Shown here: positions 54,192 through 63,127 of the stretch, one piece after another
How positions within the stretch are numbered: position 1 is the first letter of the stretch
How the letters are laid out: every line of letters starts with the position of its first letter
Made by a program: the position numbers and the translations under genes
Assembly (NCBI RefSeq): GCF_000518485.1
Contig: NZ_JADR01000006.1
Span: 243,028 to 307,027, forward strand
Direction of reading: 5' to 3'
DNA from: Olleya marilimosa CAM030
GTDB lineage: Bacteria; Bacteroidota; Bacteroidia; Flavobacteriales; Flavobacteriaceae
DNA: 64,000 bases
Notes under the pieces: generated by a model
Told to the model about the DNA's origin: nothing
The model's input: only the letters and a program-made list of their open reading frames with translations
The model's database searches: none

Positions 54192-54593
54192 TTTCCTCTT
54201 TTTATTATAAATTTAAAAGCCTCTCAGAAATGAGAGGCTTTTTTTATTGTATCAATCTTAGCAATTTATACTGCTAATTATGTGGTTATAATTAGTTATA
54301 GCCTTATTAACTAGTTACGTCTATTATATATAAGTTGAGTAATATAATTTCCTTTTTCATTTAAAATCAGCTATTTATATTGTAAGAATATTATGTCATA
54401 AATTATCATATTATGGCTATAGTTGTTAAAATTATTGTCATTTCATCGATAACATTTTGATTAACAGCATATTATTTTTAATTTAATGTTGAATCAAATT
54501 TTTCGTATTGCAATACATTGATTTATTTTTTTAAGTGTTTTTAGTTTCCCTAGACTGATTGTTAGCTTATTATTAACTTAAATCCGTTTTATT
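54192..54593. other. 402-base intergenic region between rpsA and a T9SS cargo gene
   Basis: Its left end holds the rpsA terminator. Beyond that it is AT-rich with one weak inverted repeat (GGTTATAA / TTATAGCC near 54283). I see no ORF, tRNA or strong promoter. Confidence 0.6.
54216..54246 (+). terminator. terminator of rpsA
   Basis: The stem AAAGCCTCTC / GAGAGGCTTT with a 6-base loop is followed by a T-run. Confidence 0.9.
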
Positions 54594-55346
54594 ATGAAAA
54601 ATTTATTACTATTATTATTTGTAGTAGGATTTACTGCTACAAAAGCACAAACAGGTAACCTACTAAGTGAAGCTATTCCTATTAATGGCTCAAATGTTAA
54701 TGTAAACATTCTAAATTTCACTTCGGCTTCAGCCTCATCAACACCATTTAGTTGCTCAGGTCTTTTTAATCAAGACGTATATTACAAACACGTAATTAAT
54801 CCAGGAGCAAACAAGCTAACCATTGGCATGTTTAGCCTAGGATTGACTGTATTTTCAAAATTTGATTACCAAATTTTAAAAGCACCTGGAGGCGATTTGT
54901 CCAATTTAGAAGAAGTTAGCTGCGATCATTATGATGTTGTCGTATTGGTAGGTGGAAGTTTTGAGTTAATCCTTGATGATTTTGAAGTAAATGACCAATT
55001 TTATTTGAGGGTAAATACACCTCAAGGCTTATTAGCTTCTTTATTATCTAGTTTACTATCTACAACCACAATTACAATGTATAGCGAGTTTGATGCAACC
55101 CTAAGTGTCGCATCTCAGGATGTTAATGATCATAAAATCATTAATAAGTCTAACCAATTGCAACTATTAACCAATAAAGATTTTAAATCTTATAAAATAT
55201 ATAGTTTGGATGGTAAACAGGTAAAAACAGTTAATAGTTTAGAACAACTTGAGACTATTGATATTTCTACCTTAAATACAGGTGTTTATGTGTTATTATT
55301 AGAAGATAATACGTCTAGCTATCATCATAAATTTATTAAAAGTTAA
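54594..55346 (+). CDS. secreted T9SS type A cargo protein of unknown function
   Basis: This 250-residue protein has a signal peptide (LLLLLFVVGFTATKAQ) and a beta-rich mature domain. It ends in a T9SS type A sorting domain (YKIYSLDGKQVKTVNS, then ISTLNTGVYVLLLEDNTSS and KFIKS). Two Cys in the mature part may form a disulfide. It is monocistronic with a terminator after it. Confidence 0.8.
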   Translation: MKNLLLLLFVVGFTATKAQTGNLLSEAIPINGSNVNVNILNFTSASASSTPFSCSGLFNQDVYYKHVINPGANKLTIGMFSLGLTVFSKFDYQILKAPGGDLSNLEEVSCDHYDVVVLVGGSFELILDDFEVNDQFYLRVNTPQGLLASLLSSLLSTTTITMYSEFDATLSVASQDVNDHKIINKSNQLQLLTNKDFKSYKIYSLDGKQVKTVNSLEQLETIDISTLNTGVYVLLLEDNTSSYHHKFIKS

Positions 55347-55367
55347 TACCTTAATATCTTAATAACC

Positions 55368-55398
55368 AAAAGGAGTTTTAGAAATAAGACTCCTTTTT
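55368..55398 (+). terminator. terminator of the T9SS cargo gene
   Basis: The stem AAAAGGAGT / ACTCCTTTT with an AT-rich loop is followed by a T-run. Confidence 0.75.
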
Positions 55399-55442
55399 TA
55401 TGCTAAAACAAAAAACAACTTTCTTGTTACCATAATTTACTT

Positions 55443-55450
55443 TACATTTG
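55443..55450 (+). promoter_or_regulatory. -7 element (TACATTTG) of the pyrR operon
   Basis: It perfectly matches TAnnTTTG. TTG at 55424 gives a 16-base spacer, close to ideal. It lies 24 bases before the pyrR ATG at 55475 and overlaps the longer in-frame start, so it supports the later one. Confidence 0.6.
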
Positions 55451-55474
55451 TTAACCAAACCCGTTTGGAACACT

Positions 55475-56014
55475 ATGAGTCAAAAAGTGCTACTTAATGC
55501 AACAGAAGTCAATATCATCTTACATAGATTGGCTTGTCAACTCATCGAGAAACATAACGATTTTTCTAATACAGTATTAATTGGTATTCAGCCTAGAGGT
55601 AAATATTTAGCTAATAGGATAGCTGCTTTATTAAAAGAAGAGTATAAAATTAAAAACTTACAATTAGGTCATTTAGATATTACTTTTTACAGAGACGATT
55701 TTAGAAGAAGTGATAAACCTTTAGAAGCTAGTACAACCGAGATTAATGTACAAGTAGAGGACAAAAAAATTGTGTTTATTGATGATGTATTATATACAGG
55801 TCGTAGTATACGATCCGCTTTAACAGCAATCCAGTCTTTTGGCAGACCAAAAGAGATAGAACTATTAACACTTATAGATAGACGTTTTAGTAGACACCTA
55901 CCTATACAACCAGATTATAGAGGTAGACAGGTTGATGCTATTAATAATGAAAAAGTCAAAGTTAATTGGGTTGAAAATGAAGGAGAAGACTCAGTATATC
56001 TAATAAATAATTAA
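55475..56014 (+). CDS. pyrR: PyrR: pyrimidine regulator / uracil phosphoribosyltransferase
   Basis: This 179-residue protein has the PRPP-binding motif VFIDDVLYTGRSIRSAL and a C-terminal region (RRFSRHLPIQPDYRGRQVD) typical of PyrR. In Gram-positive bacteria PyrR attenuates pyr mRNA by binding it; in this phylum the RNA-binding role is less certain. It is the first gene of pyrR-pyrB, four bases from pyrB. The start is set by the promoter. Confidence 0.93.
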   Translation: MSQKVLLNATEVNIILHRLACQLIEKHNDFSNTVLIGIQPRGKYLANRIAALLKEEYKIKNLQLGHLDITFYRDDFRRSDKPLEASTTEINVQVEDKKIVFIDDVLYTGRSIRSALTAIQSFGRPKEIELLTLIDRRFSRHLPIQPDYRGRQVDAINNEKVKVNWVENEGEDSVYLINN

Positions 56015-56018
56015 AGTT

Positions 56019-56948
56019 ATGAGCGAATTAAGTGTCAATCACTTATTAGGAATTAAATATCTTAACCAACAAGATATTGAGCTTATTTTTAAAACAGCAG
56101 ACCACTTTAAAGAAGTGATTAATCGTCCGATTAAAAAAGTACCTTCGCTTCGTGATATTACAATAGCCAATTTATTTTTTGAAAATTCTACCAGAACTAA
56201 ATTATCTTTTGAGTTAGCAGAAAAACGTTTGTCCGCAGACGTTATAAATTTTTCTGCCTCTCAATCCTCAGTTAAAAAAGGCGAAACATTAATAGATACC
56301 GTAAATAACATATTATCCATGAAAGTGGATATGGTTGTAATGCGTCATCCTAACCCTGGAGCAGGTGTGTTTTTATCTAAACATGTTAACGCAAGTATTA
56401 TAAATGCTGGAGATGGTGCGCATGAGCATCCTACACAAGCCTTATTGGATAGTTATTCTATTAGAGAACGCTTAGGTAGTGTTAAAGGCAAAAATGTATT
56501 AATAGTTGGAGATATATTACATAGTCGTGTGGCATTATCTAACATTTACGCATTAAAACTACAAGGTGCCAATGTTATGGTATGTGGACCTAAAACATTA
56601 CTACCAAAGCATATTGAAAAATTAGGCGTTAAAGTAGAGACAGATTTACGTAAAGCATTAAATTGGTGTGATGTAGCAAACATGCTACGTGTACAAAACG
56701 AGCGTATGGATATTAGTTATTTTCCATCTACTAGAGAGTATACACAGCAATTTGGTGTAAACAAAGCATTGTTAGATAGCTTAGATAAAGAAATAACTAT
56801 TATGCATCCTGGACCTATAAATAGAGGTGTAGAGATTACAAGTGACGTTGCAGACTCAAAACAAGCCATAATTTTAGATCAAGTGCAAAATGGAGTTGCT
56901 GTTAGAATGGCAGTAATATACCTATTAGCATCCAAAATAAAACAATAG
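56019..56948 (+). CDS. pyrB: aspartate carbamoyltransferase catalytic chain
   Basis: This 309-residue transcarbamoylase has the carbamoyl-phosphate motif ENSTRTKLSFELAEKRL, the loop SVKKGETL, MRHPNPGAGVFL and HEHPTQALLDSYSIRE. It makes carbamoyl-aspartate for pyrimidine synthesis. No pyrI regulatory chain is adjacent. It is co-transcribed with pyrR and probably with the next small gene (two-base gap). Confidence 0.95.
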   Translation: MSELSVNHLLGIKYLNQQDIELIFKTADHFKEVINRPIKKVPSLRDITIANLFFENSTRTKLSFELAEKRLSADVINFSASQSSVKKGETLIDTVNNILSMKVDMVVMRHPNPGAGVFLSKHVNASIINAGDGAHEHPTQALLDSYSIRERLGSVKGKNVLIVGDILHSRVALSNIYALKLQGANVMVCGPKTLLPKHIEKLGVKVETDLRKALNWCDVANMLRVQNERMDISYFPSTREYTQQFGVNKALLDSLDKEITIMHPGPINRGVEITSDVADSKQAIILDQVQNGVAVRMAVIYLLASKIKQ

Positions 56949-56950
56949 TT

Positions 56951-57283
56951 ATGATTATAGATCAAAATGAAAATTTAACTATTATAACCCAAGAAAATGC
57001 TTCGGTTATTGAATTAGTAAAAAAAATAGAAACCCTATATCCTAAGTTCAAAAACAATAATTTAATTATTAATTTAAATACAATCAAACCTATTTCTTTA
57101 GAAGAAATTATAGAGTTTTTAAGACTATCTAATCAACATCGTGCTGCAAAGCATTCGTTTGTTATTGTAAACGAAGGTATCAATACAGATAAAACTCCAG
57201 AAGAAATAGTGATTGTACCAACATTACAAGAGGCTAAAGATATTATTGAAATGGAAGAAATGGAACGTGATTTGGGATTTTAA
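56951..57283 (+). CDS. small STAS-like protein, function unknown
   Basis: This 110-residue protein has no signal or membrane segment. It alternates beta and alpha segments (LTIITQENASVIELVKKIE, NNNLIINLNTIKPISLEEI, HSFVIVNEGINTD, VPTLQEAKDIIEMEEME). This pattern recalls the STAS/anti-sigma-antagonist fold, without a clear phosphoacceptor Ser. It is tightly packed after pyrB and 52 bases before rnz. Its partner is unknown. Confidence 0.75.
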   Translation: MIIDQNENLTIITQENASVIELVKKIETLYPKFKNNNLIINLNTIKPISLEEIIEFLRLSNQHRAAKHSFVIVNEGINTDKTPEEIVIVPTLQEAKDIIEMEEMERDLGF

Positions 57284-57335
57284 GACGGTAGATCTCACTT
57301 TTAAAATAAAGTAACTACCAAACAATAAACATGTA

Positions 57336-58241
57336 ATGAAATTAAATATCTTAGGTTGCTACAGCGCAACACCACGTACCTTTACCAATCCAACATCTCA
57401 AGTCTTAGAAATAAACAATCATCTATTTATGATAGATTGCGGAGAAGGTACACAAGTACAGCTTCGTAAACATAAGATTAAGTTTAATAGGATTAAGCAT
57501 ATTTTTATTTCGCATTTACATGGAGATCATTTTTTTGGTTTAGTTGGTTTAATTTCAACTTTTAGATTATTAGGTCGCGAAGCAGATTTACATATACACG
57601 CGCCAAAAGGCTTAAAGGAAGTAATTACACTACAAATGAAATTAGCTAATTCATGGACTAATTACAACCTTTATTTTCACGAATTAAATAGTAAGTCCTC
57701 TGAGTTAATTTTTGAAGATGATAAGGTCGAAGTTCATACCATTCCGTTAGACCATCGTGTGTATACTAATGGCTTTCTTTTTAAAGAAAAAGCAGGAGAT
57801 CGAAAATTAGATATGAATGCGGTTTTAAATAATAATATTGATGTTGCCTATTACAGAAAGCTAAAGCAAGGCTTTGATGTGATTAATGAAGATGGACATT
57901 TAATTAAAAACGAAACCGTTACACTACCACCAAATAAAGCTAAAAGTTACGCATTTTGTAGTGATACAGCCTACAACGAAGCTATTATACCTATAATTGA
58001 TAAGGTAGATGTTTTATATCATGAGTCCACCTTTTTAGATCAGCATTTAAAATTAGCCAAACCAACTAAGCATAGTACCGCAAAACAAGCAGCTAGTATC
58101 GCAAAACAAGCTAATGTTGGTCATTTAATACTTGGACATTACTCGACTAGATACGAGGACTTAAATCTATTTAAAATTGAAGCTCAGACAGTCTTTGATA
58201 ACGTACTATTAGGAGATGACGGAAAAGTTTTTGAGTTTTAA
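57336..58241 (+). CDS. rnz: ribonuclease Z (tRNA 3'-endonuclease)
   Basis: This 301-residue metallo-beta-lactamase enzyme has the metal motif SHLHGDHFFGL (residues ~61-71), the downstream LDHRVYTNGFLF, AFCSDTAYNE and GHYSTRYEDL. The length suits the short RNase Z form. It trims the 3' trailer of pre-tRNA in the cytosol. It probably belongs to the pyrR transcript or has a weak promoter. Confidence 0.94.
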   Translation: MKLNILGCYSATPRTFTNPTSQVLEINNHLFMIDCGEGTQVQLRKHKIKFNRIKHIFISHLHGDHFFGLVGLISTFRLLGREADLHIHAPKGLKEVITLQMKLANSWTNYNLYFHELNSKSSELIFEDDKVEVHTIPLDHRVYTNGFLFKEKAGDRKLDMNAVLNNNIDVAYYRKLKQGFDVINEDGHLIKNETVTLPPNKAKSYAFCSDTAYNEAIIPIIDKVDVLYHESTFLDQHLKLAKPTKHSTAKQAASIAKQANVGHLILGHYSTRYEDLNLFKIEAQTVFDNVLLGDDGKVFEF

Positions 58242-58251
58242 ATTAACGGTT

Positions 58252-58350
58252 TTAATGTTTTACTTTCCAATACTGCACAATCGCATCTAGGTATTTATCA
58301 TGCTTATTATCTAATGCACACAATAAAACTATTACAGTAGTATTAAACAT
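58252..58350 (-). CDS. possible 32-residue small protein or gene remnant
   Basis: On the minus strand an ATG opens a frame reading MFNTTVIVLLCALDN, then KHDKYLDAIVQYWKVKH, to a TAA. The second half looks protein-like (amphipathic, KYLDAIVQYW). It may be a small gene, the tail of a decayed gene, or chance. No promoter box was recognised. Confidence 0.25.
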   Translation of the reverse strand: MFNTTVIVLLCALDNKHDKYLDAIVQYWKVKH

Positions 58351-58449
58351 GTATTTATTGTTTATCAAGTCATTTTATACAATAAGTTGAAGACTTAGGA
58401 ACTTAAAAAAATAATTTAATTCTCGTAAATTTACAATTAAAACATAGTT

Positions 58450-59097
58450 ATGGAAAAAGACTTAAGTAATTACAGAAAATCATACGAAAAAGGAGCTTTA
58501 TTGCTAGAAGAAACTCCAGAAAATCCAATCGAGCTGTTTAGATCTTGGTTTAATGAAGTGGATGAATTTTTCCCTCAAGACGAGACTAATGCAATGACAA
58601 TCTCTACAATAGGAGTGGACGGTTTTCCTAAAAGTAGAGTAGTACTGCTTAAAAAGTTTACTTATGAAGGGTTTATATTTTATACTAATTACGAAAGTGA
58701 AAAAGGTAAAGCTATCCAACACAATCCAAATGTTTGTTTGTCTTTTTTTTGGCATGGAGCAGAGCGTCAAATTATAATTAAAGGACAAACTGAAAAAATT
58801 GCTTCCAACTTAAGTGATGGTTATTTTGAGTCGCGACCAAGAGGTAGTCAACTAGGAGCAATAGTATCTAAGCAAAGTAGCATAGTTGCTAATAGACAAG
58901 TATTAGAGGATGATTTAAAAAGATTAGAGGAAGAATATCAAAATAAAGACATACAACGACCTGAATATTGGGGAGGCTATATTGTAAAGCCTGTTTCAAT
59001 TGAGTTTTGGCAAGGAAGACCTAATAGGTTGCATGATCGTGTTTTATATACCTTAGATTCTGATTTTAACTGGAATAAAAATCGTTTATGTCCTTGA
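58450..59097 (+). CDS. pdxH: pyridoxamine 5'-phosphate oxidase
   Basis: This 215-residue FMN enzyme oxidises pyridoxine/pyridoxamine phosphate to PLP. Family features include AMTISTIGVDGFPKSRVVLLK, FYTNYESEKGKAI, SFFWHGAERQIIIKG, SRPRGSQLGAIVSKQS and the C-terminal WQGRPNRLHDR...RLCP ending. The length is typical. It is monocistronic. Confidence 0.95.
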   Translation: MEKDLSNYRKSYEKGALLLEETPENPIELFRSWFNEVDEFFPQDETNAMTISTIGVDGFPKSRVVLLKKFTYEGFIFYTNYESEKGKAIQHNPNVCLSFFWHGAERQIIIKGQTEKIASNLSDGYFESRPRGSQLGAIVSKQSSIVANRQVLEDDLKRLEEEYQNKDIQRPEYWGGYIVKPVSIEFWQGRPNRLHDRVLYTLDSDFNWNKNRLCP

Positions 59098-59117
59098 TTT
59101 AGACGTTGAAATACACT

Positions 59118-59186
59118 CTTAAAGCGCTTTTTATCGATAAAACGCATAGTAAGTCGTTAAAAAGCATGTTTTTAATCGATTTTAAC
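59118..59186. repeat. intergenic repeat element, copy B
   Basis: Two degenerate copies of the element found near 23030 are present: CTTAAAGCGCTTTTTATCGA at 59118 and GTTAAAAAGCATGTTTTTAA at 59156, the latter continuing TCGATTTTAAC. It lies 20 bases after pdxH and before the CAP gene promoter region. Confidence 0.55.
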
Positions 59187-59257
59187 ATTTCTTTAACACT
59201 TTAATTCGCTAAGCTATTATATTTTAGGAGTCCCAAATAACCTTAACTCCTTTAAAA

Positions 59258-59749
59258 ATGAGAAGAATTACTAGCCTACTTATCGTTTTTTGCATTGCAA
59301 TTTCATTTACATCCTGTTCAACAGACTCAATGGATGAAATATATGAAGACTCTACCGTATTAGTTATTCCTGATGCTAAACCTATTGAGATTGAAATTTT
59401 AGAATTAATTAATCAACACAGAATTAGTATTGGTTTAAATGCTTTAGAAAATCTTAAAGTTATTAAAGGACAAGCCTTTTCTCACACAGATTATATGGTT
59501 AATATAAACGAAGTAAACCATGATAATTTTTACAGCAGAAAAAATTACCTAGTCAATAATGTAAATGCATTAAAAGTGTCAGAAAACGTGGCTTATGGAT
59601 TCTCTTCAGCATCTTCAGTAGTTAATGCTTGGTTAAATAGTGATGGTCATAAAAGAAATATCGAGGGAGATTTTACAGACTTTGAAATATCTGCAGAATT
59701 AGGTGAAAATAACAAATGGTATTTTACAAACATATTTGTCAAGAAATAA
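59258..59749 (+). CDS. CAP-domain (SCP/PR1-like) lipoprotein
   Basis: This 163-residue protein has a lipobox with Cys20 (AISFTSC). The CAP domain includes LINQHRISIGLNALE (~47-61), SHTDYMVNINEVNHDNF (~76-92), SENVAYGF, AWLNSDGHKRNI and WYFTNIFVKK, the four usual CAP sequence blocks. It is probably on the cell surface or in the periplasm; bacterial CAP proteins bind lipids or act as peptidases, and the role here is open. It ends at a strong terminator. Confidence 0.88.
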   Translation: MRRITSLLIVFCIAISFTSCSTDSMDEIYEDSTVLVIPDAKPIEIEILELINQHRISIGLNALENLKVIKGQAFSHTDYMVNINEVNHDNFYSRKNYLVNNVNALKVSENVAYGFSSASSVVNAWLNSDGHKRNIEGDFTDFEISAELGENNKWYFTNIFVKK

Positions 59750-59762
59750 AACTAGTAATAAC

Positions 59763-59803
59763 AAAAAAAAAAGCCTTTCTAAATTAGAAAGGCTTTTTTT
59801 ATT
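59763..59803 (+). terminator. terminator of the CAP-domain gene
   Basis: The stem AAAAGCCTTTCTA / TAGAAAGGCTTTT is flanked by A- and T-runs. Confidence 0.9.
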
Positions 59804-60188
59804 TAAAATGATTAGTAATTTTCAAATTACAATAGCTAGTAAAGCTAACGTTACCTTACTTCTTTTGCAAGGTTTATATAATTGATAAGGCGTTGTTAGT
59901 TTCAAAAGCCAGAGATACTTTTATTGCAAGACTTAACATTTCTATACTATTGCTTAGGCTATTAATTATTCTAGCCATGTAGGTGTTTGAAGTTTTGTTA
60001 TGATTATTAGTATGTGAAGTTCATTCAAAATTGAAATATTACTTTATATAATTGATAAAATTTTTATATTATCTAATAATAAGTAACTACATCATATTAA
60101 TTAGTAAAATCTGAGATATACCTTAAAGATAACTTGATTGATTTAAAGGGTGTTAAAACGTATTTTATCAAGAATTAAAACTAGGAAC

Positions 60189-60220
60189 AAAAAAGCCTTT
60201 CTATTTTAGAAAGGCTTTTT
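60189..60220 (-). terminator. terminator of the OmpA/PD40 gene
   Basis: The stem AAAGCCTTTCT / AGAAAGGCTTT has an A-run on the left that becomes a U-run on the minus strand. The core is nearly the same as the hairpin at 59763. Confidence 0.88.
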
Positions 60221-60222
60221 CG

Positions 60223-62169
60223 TTACTTATACTGATTAGTTATAATAAACTTAGATCGTCTATTAAATTCATGTTCTTCATCAGAGCATTTAACTCCGTT
60301 TGTACATTTATTAAGTATTTGTGTCTCTCCATAACCTATAGCACTTAATATTCTATCTTCTTCAATTCCTCTAGAGTATAAATAATCTCTAGTTGATTTA
60401 GCACGTCTATCAGATAGTTTTAAGTTGTATGCATCACGACCACGACTATCTGTATGAGATTCAATTTTAATAATCATTCTTGGATGTTCTCTCATTACTG
60501 CAACAATATTTTCTAATTCATAAGCAGCATCAGATCTAATAAAAGATTTATCGTAATCAAAATAAATAGGGTTAATTACAATTTCATTATCAATAATTAA
60601 TGGTTTCAAGTATAAATCAATTTCGGTATTTTCTCCATTAATTGGTGTTGTTTTTAACTCTTTAGTATCAGGTCTATAAACAACACGTTCTGCCATAACT
60701 GTAAATGTTTTATCACAACCCACTTCCTTAAATTCATATTTACCATCTTTTTCTGTAAAGTAAGTATCTAAAACTTTACCATTAGCATCCAATATTACAA
60801 CTCTGACTTTATCTAAAGGTTCCTTAGTTAAATCGTCATAAGCAACACCGGAAATAGTTTGATTACACTGGTATTTTCCAAAAGCATAAATATCATCACC
60901 ACCTTGACCACCTTCACGATTAGATGACAAGTAACCTGTTTGAGTTTCTGTATCAATAAAAAAGCAAAAGTCATCGTATGGACTGTTAAATGGTGCACCT
61001 AGGTTTTTAATGTAAACTTGAGTGGTATCATTTTTTTTAATTTTTAATAAATTACTTTCAAAAATATCAAGTAAACCAAGGTTTAGGTTAGCGTCACTTG
61101 AAAAATATAGCGTAGAATCCTTTGCTACATACGGAAATTTTTCATTTCCTTCAGTATTTATTTCAGGTCCTAAATTAACAGGTTTACCATAGCTACCATC
61201 GTTATTTATTGCTACTTTATACAAATCAGTTTGGCCAAATCCACCTGACATATCAGATACAAAATATAGAGTCTTGTTATCAGGACTCAATGCAGGAGCA
61301 CCACATGAGTAAGCATCATTATTAAAAGGCAACTCAGTTACATTTGTCCAGGTATTACCTGATAGCGTAGCTTTATATATTTTTAAAAATGAAGTTCCTT
61401 CTTTAGAGTATTTTCTTTTTTCTTTTTTGTTTACATTATTTCTGGTAAAGTACATAGTTTTACCATCGTTTGTAATAGTAACTAAACCTTCGTGATCATC
61501 TTTTGTATTTACTGTTGCGTTTAGTTTTTTTGAATTGTCGAAGGATTTAATTGCATTTTCTATTTTTATATCTGCTTCAAAAATATTTAAGAAAGGTTCA
61601 TTATTCCAATCATATAATTCATTTTCATCTGTTATTGAATCTTTAACCCAAGTAGAGTAGTAGTAAAGTTTATCTTTAAACTCGTAACCTCCAAAATCTG
61701 AATATTTTGTATTAATAGGAAGGTTTTCTAATTCAACATAAACTTTTTCAGTGTTTGTTAATTGATTATAGTTTTCAATATTAAAACTTTCAATGTTTTT
61801 AATACGATTGTCTTTTTTATTTCTGTTGTTAAAGGTCCTTAAATAGTCGTTTGCTAGTTCATATTTTTTTTGACTTCTTAAGGTTTGAACATATTTATAG
61901 ATGTATTCAGTATCTATAGCAGGATATTTATTTATGGCTTTGTTATACCAAAACTCTGCTTTTTCAAGCTGACTAATATTGAAGTAGCAGTCACCAATAC
62001 GTTTCAAAATATGTTCTGTACTATCCTCTTTTTTTATAGCCTCTTTATATAGTTCTGCAGCTTTTTCGTAAGAAAAATCCCTGAAAAAGTTATCTGCGAC
62101 TTTAGTTTGTGCAACTGCTTGTTGTACAAATAAAAATAAAACTAGATATGCTGTTATTTTCATTTTCAT
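60223..62169 (-). CDS. OmpA-family protein with TPR and PD40/WD40-like repeats
   Basis: This 648-residue protein has a signal peptide (AYLVLFLFVQQAVAQ) and N-terminal TPR helices (SYEKAAELYKEAIKKEDSTE). A PD40 propeller follows with SPDNKTLYFVSDMSGGFGQT and LYFSSDANLNLGLLDIFES. A carboxypeptidase-regulatory domain (ISGVAYDDLTKEPLDKV) precedes the C-terminal OmpA domain (IKIESHTDSRGRDAYNLKLS). This resembles T9SS/gliding accessory proteins of the PorE type that bind peptidoglycan. I use the Met at 62169 because the longer frame would run 50 bases into the upstream gene. Confidence 0.86.
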   Translation of the reverse strand: MKMKITAYLVLFLFVQQAVAQTKVADNFFRDFSYEKAAELYKEAIKKEDSTEHILKRIGDCYFNISQLEKAEFWYNKAINKYPAIDTEYIYKYVQTLRSQKKYELANDYLRTFNNRNKKDNRIKNIESFNIENYNQLTNTEKVYVELENLPINTKYSDFGGYEFKDKLYYYSTWVKDSITDENELYDWNNEPFLNIFEADIKIENAIKSFDNSKKLNATVNTKDDHEGLVTITNDGKTMYFTRNNVNKKEKRKYSKEGTSFLKIYKATLSGNTWTNVTELPFNNDAYSCGAPALSPDNKTLYFVSDMSGGFGQTDLYKVAINNDGSYGKPVNLGPEINTEGNEKFPYVAKDSTLYFSSDANLNLGLLDIFESNLLKIKKNDTTQVYIKNLGAPFNSPYDDFCFFIDTETQTGYLSSNREGGQGGDDIYAFGKYQCNQTISGVAYDDLTKEPLDKVRVVILDANGKVLDTYFTEKDGKYEFKEVGCDKTFTVMAERVVYRPDTKELKTTPINGENTEIDLYLKPLIIDNEIVINPIYFDYDKSFIRSDAAYELENIVAVMREHPRMIIKIESHTDSRGRDAYNLKLSDRRAKSTRDYLYSRGIEEDRILSAIGYGETQILNKCTNGVKCSDEEHEFNRRSKFIITNQYK

Positions 62170-62170
62170 T

Positions 62171-63118
62171 TTAAAAATATCTTGGTGATTTAACACGTTT
62201 GGTAGGTTTAAAGACTTCAAACATTAGTAAAATTTCATGTGTTCCTCCTGTGTAAGGTCTTAGATCTGTTATATAATGTTCATAGGCATAACCAATCCTC
62301 ATTTGAGGTGATACCTGAAAATCTGCTAAAGCACCAATAGTTGATGTATCTCTATTATATCTATAACTACCACCAATCCAAAACTTTTCGTCAAATAGTA
62401 AATGTGCACTTAAGTCAAATGAAACAGGAGCTCCATTTGTTAATTTTACTAATGCCGATGGTTTAAGTTTTGTGGACTCATTTAATTCAAACACATAACC
62501 AGCAGTCAAATAATATCCAACACGCTCTAAAGCGATGTAGTCTACTTCTGGATCTAAAGCACTTTCGTTATAATCTGTATTTAAAATTCTAGGAGCAGAT
62601 AAACCTAAATACCATTTGTTTTGATGTAAATAAGCACCAACACCAATATTAGGATTCCATCTATTTGTAAAATTACTAAAGAAAGGGTCTATTGCCACAG
62701 TTGGATCGTCTAGAAATCCTTCTTGATCAAGGTTATAATGAGTAAATCCTGCTTTTAAACCAAAAGCCAATTTTGTTTTTTCTGAGAGCTCAATAGTATA
62801 AGAAAAATCACCGTAGGCATAAACAAAGTTTTCATATCCTAATTCATCATTAATTATAGATAAACCTAAACCTATTTTTTCGTTTTTTAATGGCGCATGA
62901 ATAGAAACCGTTGATGTTGTTGGAGCACCAGCTAATCCAACCCATTGACTTCTATGTAAACCTACCACACTAATAGTTTCTCTACTTCCAGCATAGGCTG
63001 GATTTATTGAAATAGTATTAAACATGTATTGCGAAAACTGAGGTAACTGTTGTGCTAATAGTTGTGCTGAACTACATATTAACACCAGAGCAATACTGTA
63101 TATATTTATTTTTTTCAT
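62171..63118 (-). CDS. PorP/SprF-family T9SS outer-membrane protein
   Basis: This 315-residue protein has a signal peptide (ALVLICSSAQLLAQ). It opens with the PorP/SprF signature QLPQFSQYMFNTISINPAYAGSRE and continues as a barrel (LGLSIINDELGYENFVYAYG, FAFGLKAGFTHY-like strands). It ends in GGTHEILLMFEVF. SprF-type proteins work with the T9SS to bring out the adhesin encoded upstream. It lies nine bases after the adhesin stop. Confidence 0.9.
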   Translation of the reverse strand: MKKINIYSIALVLICSSAQLLAQQLPQFSQYMFNTISINPAYAGSRETISVVGLHRSQWVGLAGAPTTSTVSIHAPLKNEKIGLGLSIINDELGYENFVYAYGDFSYTIELSEKTKLAFGLKAGFTHYNLDQEGFLDDPTVAIDPFFSNFTNRWNPNIGVGAYLHQNKWYLGLSAPRILNTDYNESALDPEVDYIALERVGYYLTAGYVFELNESTKLKPSALVKLTNGAPVSFDLSAHLLFDEKFWIGGSYRYNRDTSTIGALADFQVSPQMRIGYAYEHYITDLRPYTGGTHEILLMFEVFKPTKRVKSPRYF

Positions 63119-63127
63119 TTAAAATCG

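Larger units (their letters stand above)
59750..60222. other. 473-base convergent intergenic region with two related terminators
   Basis: Terminator hairpins lie at both ends. Between them is AT-rich DNA without a credible ORF. The two ends share flanking sequence (CAAGAA-TAAAACTAG), suggesting local duplication or loss of a gene. Confidence 0.6.

Noticed and set aside
54270..54320. Inverted repeat GGTTATAA / TTATAGCC as a regulatory RNA or terminator
   Set aside because: It is short, AT-rich, has no U-run and lies outside any transcript I can define.
59703..59885. 60-codon plus-strand ORF at the end of the CAP gene
   Set aside because: It starts inside the CAP gene and reads through its terminator hairpin; the low-complexity Lys/Ser run comes from the A-run.
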